From contig CAJANQ010000586.1 of NCBI GenBank assembly GCA_903941145.1, positions 1 to 8,302 on the forward strand: a stretch of DNA of 8,302 nt, in the 5' to 3' direction. This DNA is from an uncultured Actinomycetes bacterium. Its GTDB lineage: Bacteria; Actinomycetota; Acidimicrobiia; Acidimicrobiales; Microtrichaceae. Both the position numbers and the translations under genes were made by a program. The number at the start of each line of letters is the position of its first letter. Position 1 is the first letter of the stretch. The notes under the pieces are model-generated. The model made no database searches, was not told the DNA's origin, and saw nothing but the letters and a program-made list of their open reading frames with translations. Below, in pieces: positions 6,752-8,302 of this stretch.

Positions 6752-7708
6752 GTGAACGTCCGACCGCCGCTGGCCGTGGTGGGGACGACGGCGTCGGGCA
6801 AGACGGCGCTCGCGCTGGAGCTGGCCCGCCGTGGCGTGGCCGCCGGCCGGGCCACCGAGCTCGTGAGCGTCGACTCCATGGCCGTCTACCGGGGCATGGA
6901 GGTCGGCACCGCCGCCCCGTCGGCCGCCGAGCGCGGCGACGTCGTCGTGCACTGCACCGGCGTGGTCGAACCGTCGACCGAGTTCTCGATGGTCGACTTC
7001 GTACGCCTGGCCCGCGCTGCGATGGACGGCGCTGCCGTCCGGGGCGCGGCGTCGGTGCTGGTCGGCGGCACCGGGCTCTACGTCCGTGCGCTGGTCGACG
7101 GGCTCGAGGCTCCGGGCCAGTTCCCCGAGGTCGCCGTCGAGCTCGACGCCGAGCCCGACACCGAGGCGCTCCACGCCCGGCTCGTCGAGCTCGACCCGGT
7201 CGCGGCCCTCAAGATGGAGCCCACCAACCGACGTCGGGTGCTCCGGGCGCTCGAGGTCACCGTCGGCAGCGGCCGGCCGTTCTCGTCGTTCGGCCCGGGT
7301 CTGGACGACTACTCGTCCACCGACGTCGTGCAGGTCGGCCTGGCGGTGGACCGTGACGCGCTCGGGCCCCGCATCGAGGCCCGGCTCCGTCGTCAGCTCG
7401 ACCAGGGGTTCCTGGCCGAGGTCGCGGCGCTCGTGGCCCGGCCCGACGGCTGGTCCCGGACGGCCGCGCAAGCCCTCGGCTACCGCGAGCTGGCCGCCCA
7501 CCTGGCGGGGGAGTGCACGCTCGACGAGGCAGTGGCCGTCACGGTGCGGCGCACCCGGCAGTTCGCCGTGCGCCAGGAGCGCTGGTTCCGCCGGGACCCC
7601 CGCATCACCTGGCTCCCCGCCGAGTCCGGGACGGGCGCGCTCGCCGAGCAGGTCGAGGCGGTCTGGTCGGCGGCAACTCCGTCGGACCCCGGCGGGACCT
7701 CCCACTAG
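6752..7708 (+). CDS. miaA: tRNA dimethylallyltransferase MiaA
   Basis: MiaA transfers a dimethylallyl group from dimethylallyl diphosphate to N6 of A37 in tRNA, giving i6A37, the substrate of MiaB encoded just upstream. The 318-residue product has the P-loop GTTASGKT (11-18), SVDSMAVYRGMEVGTAAPS with the conserved catalytic-position Asp41, LVGGTGLYVRAL (103-114), a short tRNA-gripping insert (about 115-160), NRRRVLRALEV (159-169), QALGYRELAAHLAGE (240-254) and the C-terminal RRTRQFAVRQERWFRRDPRI, where Arg residues contact tRNA. The usual HHLID/HRLLD-type segment reads HCTGVVEPSTEFSM, which is divergent, but the rest is standard. The GTG start follows the miaB stop by 7 nt, with a weak GGTGA (6740-6744) overlapping that stop, so translation is probably coupled. 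The C-terminal tail after about residue 305 (ATPSDPGGTSH) is not conserved. Confidence 0.95.
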   Translation: MNVRPPLAVVGTTASGKTALALELARRGVAAGRATELVSVDSMAVYRGMEVGTAAPSAAERGDVVVHCTGVVEPSTEFSMVDFVRLARAAMDGAAVRGAASVLVGGTGLYVRALVDGLEAPGQFPEVAVELDAEPDTEALHARLVELDPVAALKMEPTNRRRVLRALEVTVGSGRPFSSFGPGLDDYSSTDVVQVGLAVDRDALGPRIEARLRRQLDQGFLAEVAALVARPDGWSRTAAQALGYRELAAHLAGECTLDEAVAVTVRRTRQFAVRQERWFRRDPRITWLPAESGTGALAEQVEAVWSAATPSDPGGTSH

Positions 7709-7711
7709 CGT
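7706..7711 (+). promoter_or_regulatory. Possible -10 element before dapF
   Basis: TAGCGT fits TANNNT and includes the TAG stop of miaA. It ends 9 nt before the dapF ATG, slightly further than before cinA (7 nt) and miaB (6 nt). A transcript from here would have a leader of at most a few nucleotides. dapF has no Shine-Dalgarno, which favours leaderless or coupled translation. It is weak evidence taken alone, because the TAG is needed anyway as a stop. Confidence 0.3.
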
Positions 7712-7720
7712 GGGCCCACG
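7709..7720 (+). repeat. Perfect 12-bp palindrome filling the miaA-dapF gap
   Basis: CGTGGGCCCACG is its own reverse complement. It starts on the base after the miaA TAG and ends on the base before the dapF ATG, so it is the whole intergenic spacer. As DNA it could be an operator half-site pair. As RNA it cannot fold on itself well because there is no loop. Chance in GC-rich DNA is a fair alternative. Confidence 0.6.
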
Positions 7721-8302
7721 ATGCTCCGACTGACCAAGCACCACGGGCTCGGCAACGACTTCCTGGTCGCCCTCGCCGCCGACAACCCCGGGCTGGCCCC
7801 CGACCCTGCGGTGGCCCGTGCGCTGTGCGACCGTCACCGCGGCCTGGGTGCCGACGGGCTCCTCTACGGGCTCCCTGGCAGTGACGGCGCCGACGTGCAG
7901 ATGGTCCTGCTGAACGCGGACGGCTCGGAGGCCGAGATCTCCGGCAACGGGATCCGCTGCCTGGGCCAGGCCTGGCTCCGGTCCGAGGGCCGCACCGAGG
8001 GCGACGTGCTCGTCGACTCCGGCAGCGGCCGCCGGGAGCTGCGGGTCGTCCGGTCCGCCGGGGACGAGATGTGGATCCGGGTCGACATGGGCGAGGTCCG
8101 GCCCGGCCCCGAGCTGCCCGTGGACCCGTCGACCCTGCCCGGTGACCGCTGGGCCACGGTCGACGTCGGCAACCCGCACCTGGTGGTGCTGGTCGACGAC
8201 CCTGCGGCCGTCGAGCTGACCACCGTCGGGCCCCGCCTCGAGCAGGCGTTCGCCGACGGCATCAACGTGCACGTCGTCGCCACCACCGGCGACACCGTCG
8301 AC
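7721..8302 (+). CDS. dapF: Diaminopimelate epimerase DapF, N-terminal 194 residues (3' end outside window)
   Basis: DapF interconverts LL- and meso-diaminopimelate, giving meso-DAP for peptidoglycan and for lysine synthesis. It is a PLP-independent, two-cysteine epimerase of two similar domains and usually about 270-290 residues; the last third is cut by the window end. Visible family landmarks are KHHGLGNDFLV (6-16), CDRHRGLGADGLL (36-48), LNADGSEAEISGNGIRC (64-80), VDVGNPHLVVLVDD (147-160) and the GINVHVV segment (180-186). Known DapFs have a catalytic Cys directly before GNG (Cys73 in Haemophilus). Here that residue is Ser74 (codon TCC at 7940-7942), which is unusual; the second catalytic Cys lies beyond the window. 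Cys80 is present, as in many DapFs, but at a different site. The ATG fits the family start. It follows miaA by 12 nt, and miaA-dapF adjacency is common in Actinobacteria. Confidence 0.92.
   Translation, partial: MLRLTKHHGLGNDFLVALAADNPGLAPDPAVARALCDRHRGLGADGLLYGLPGSDGADVQMVLLNADGSEAEISGNGIRCLGQAWLRSEGRTEGDVLVDSGSGRRELRVVRSAGDEMWIRVDMGEVRPGPELPVDPSTLPGDRWATVDVGNPHLVVLVDDPAAVELTTVGPRLEQAFADGINVHVVATTGDTVD

Overview
This window comes from a strongly GC-rich bacterium. Nearly every codon in the reading frames ends in G or C, GTG starts occur, and the control signals are of actinobacterial type: a TCGAAC-N4-GTTCGA LexA box and TANNNT -10 elements placed directly in front of start codons. The gene order rimO-pgsA-cinA-recA-miaB-miaA-dapF matches, in condensed form, the conserved chromosomal recA neighbourhood of Actinobacteria. 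Several genes that often sit inside this block in Streptomyces and Mycobacterium (clgR, recX and small DUF genes) are absent here. An actinobacterial chromosome is well supported. A deep-branching class such as Acidimicrobiia is my guess from protein flavour and cannot be proven from the window.

Layout, all genes on the + strand: (1) the 3' end of an SMP-30/gluconolactonase-family gene, cut by the window start; (2) rimO, 7 nt downstream; (3) pgsA, overlapping the rimO stop (GTGA); (4) a 47-nt gap with a probable leaderless promoter, then cinA; (5) a 210-nt gap with a SOS-regulated promoter and a long leader, then intein-free recA, closed by a strong hairpin terminator; (6) miaB with a probable leaderless promoter; (7) miaA 7 nt later; (8) dapF, cut by the window end, separated from miaA by 12 nt that form a perfect palindrome.

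The genes are housekeeping. RimO and MiaB are paralogous radical-SAM methylthiotransferases acting on ribosomal protein S12 and on tRNA. MiaA makes the i6A37 that MiaB then thiomethylates. PgsA makes phosphatidylglycerol phosphate. CinA recycles or cleans pyridine nucleotides. RecA drives recombination and the SOS response. DapF makes meso-diaminopimelate for the cell wall and lysine.

I see no mobile element, CRISPR array, RNA gene, phage or defence cluster, and no evidence of a new multi-gene system. The points most worth a second look are a serine at the expected first catalytic cysteine of DapF, the LexA box embedded in the recA core promoter spacer, three start-proximal TANNNT elements with a shared core, the perfect palindrome filling the miaA-dapF gap, the lack of recX next to recA, and an insertion in MiaB.
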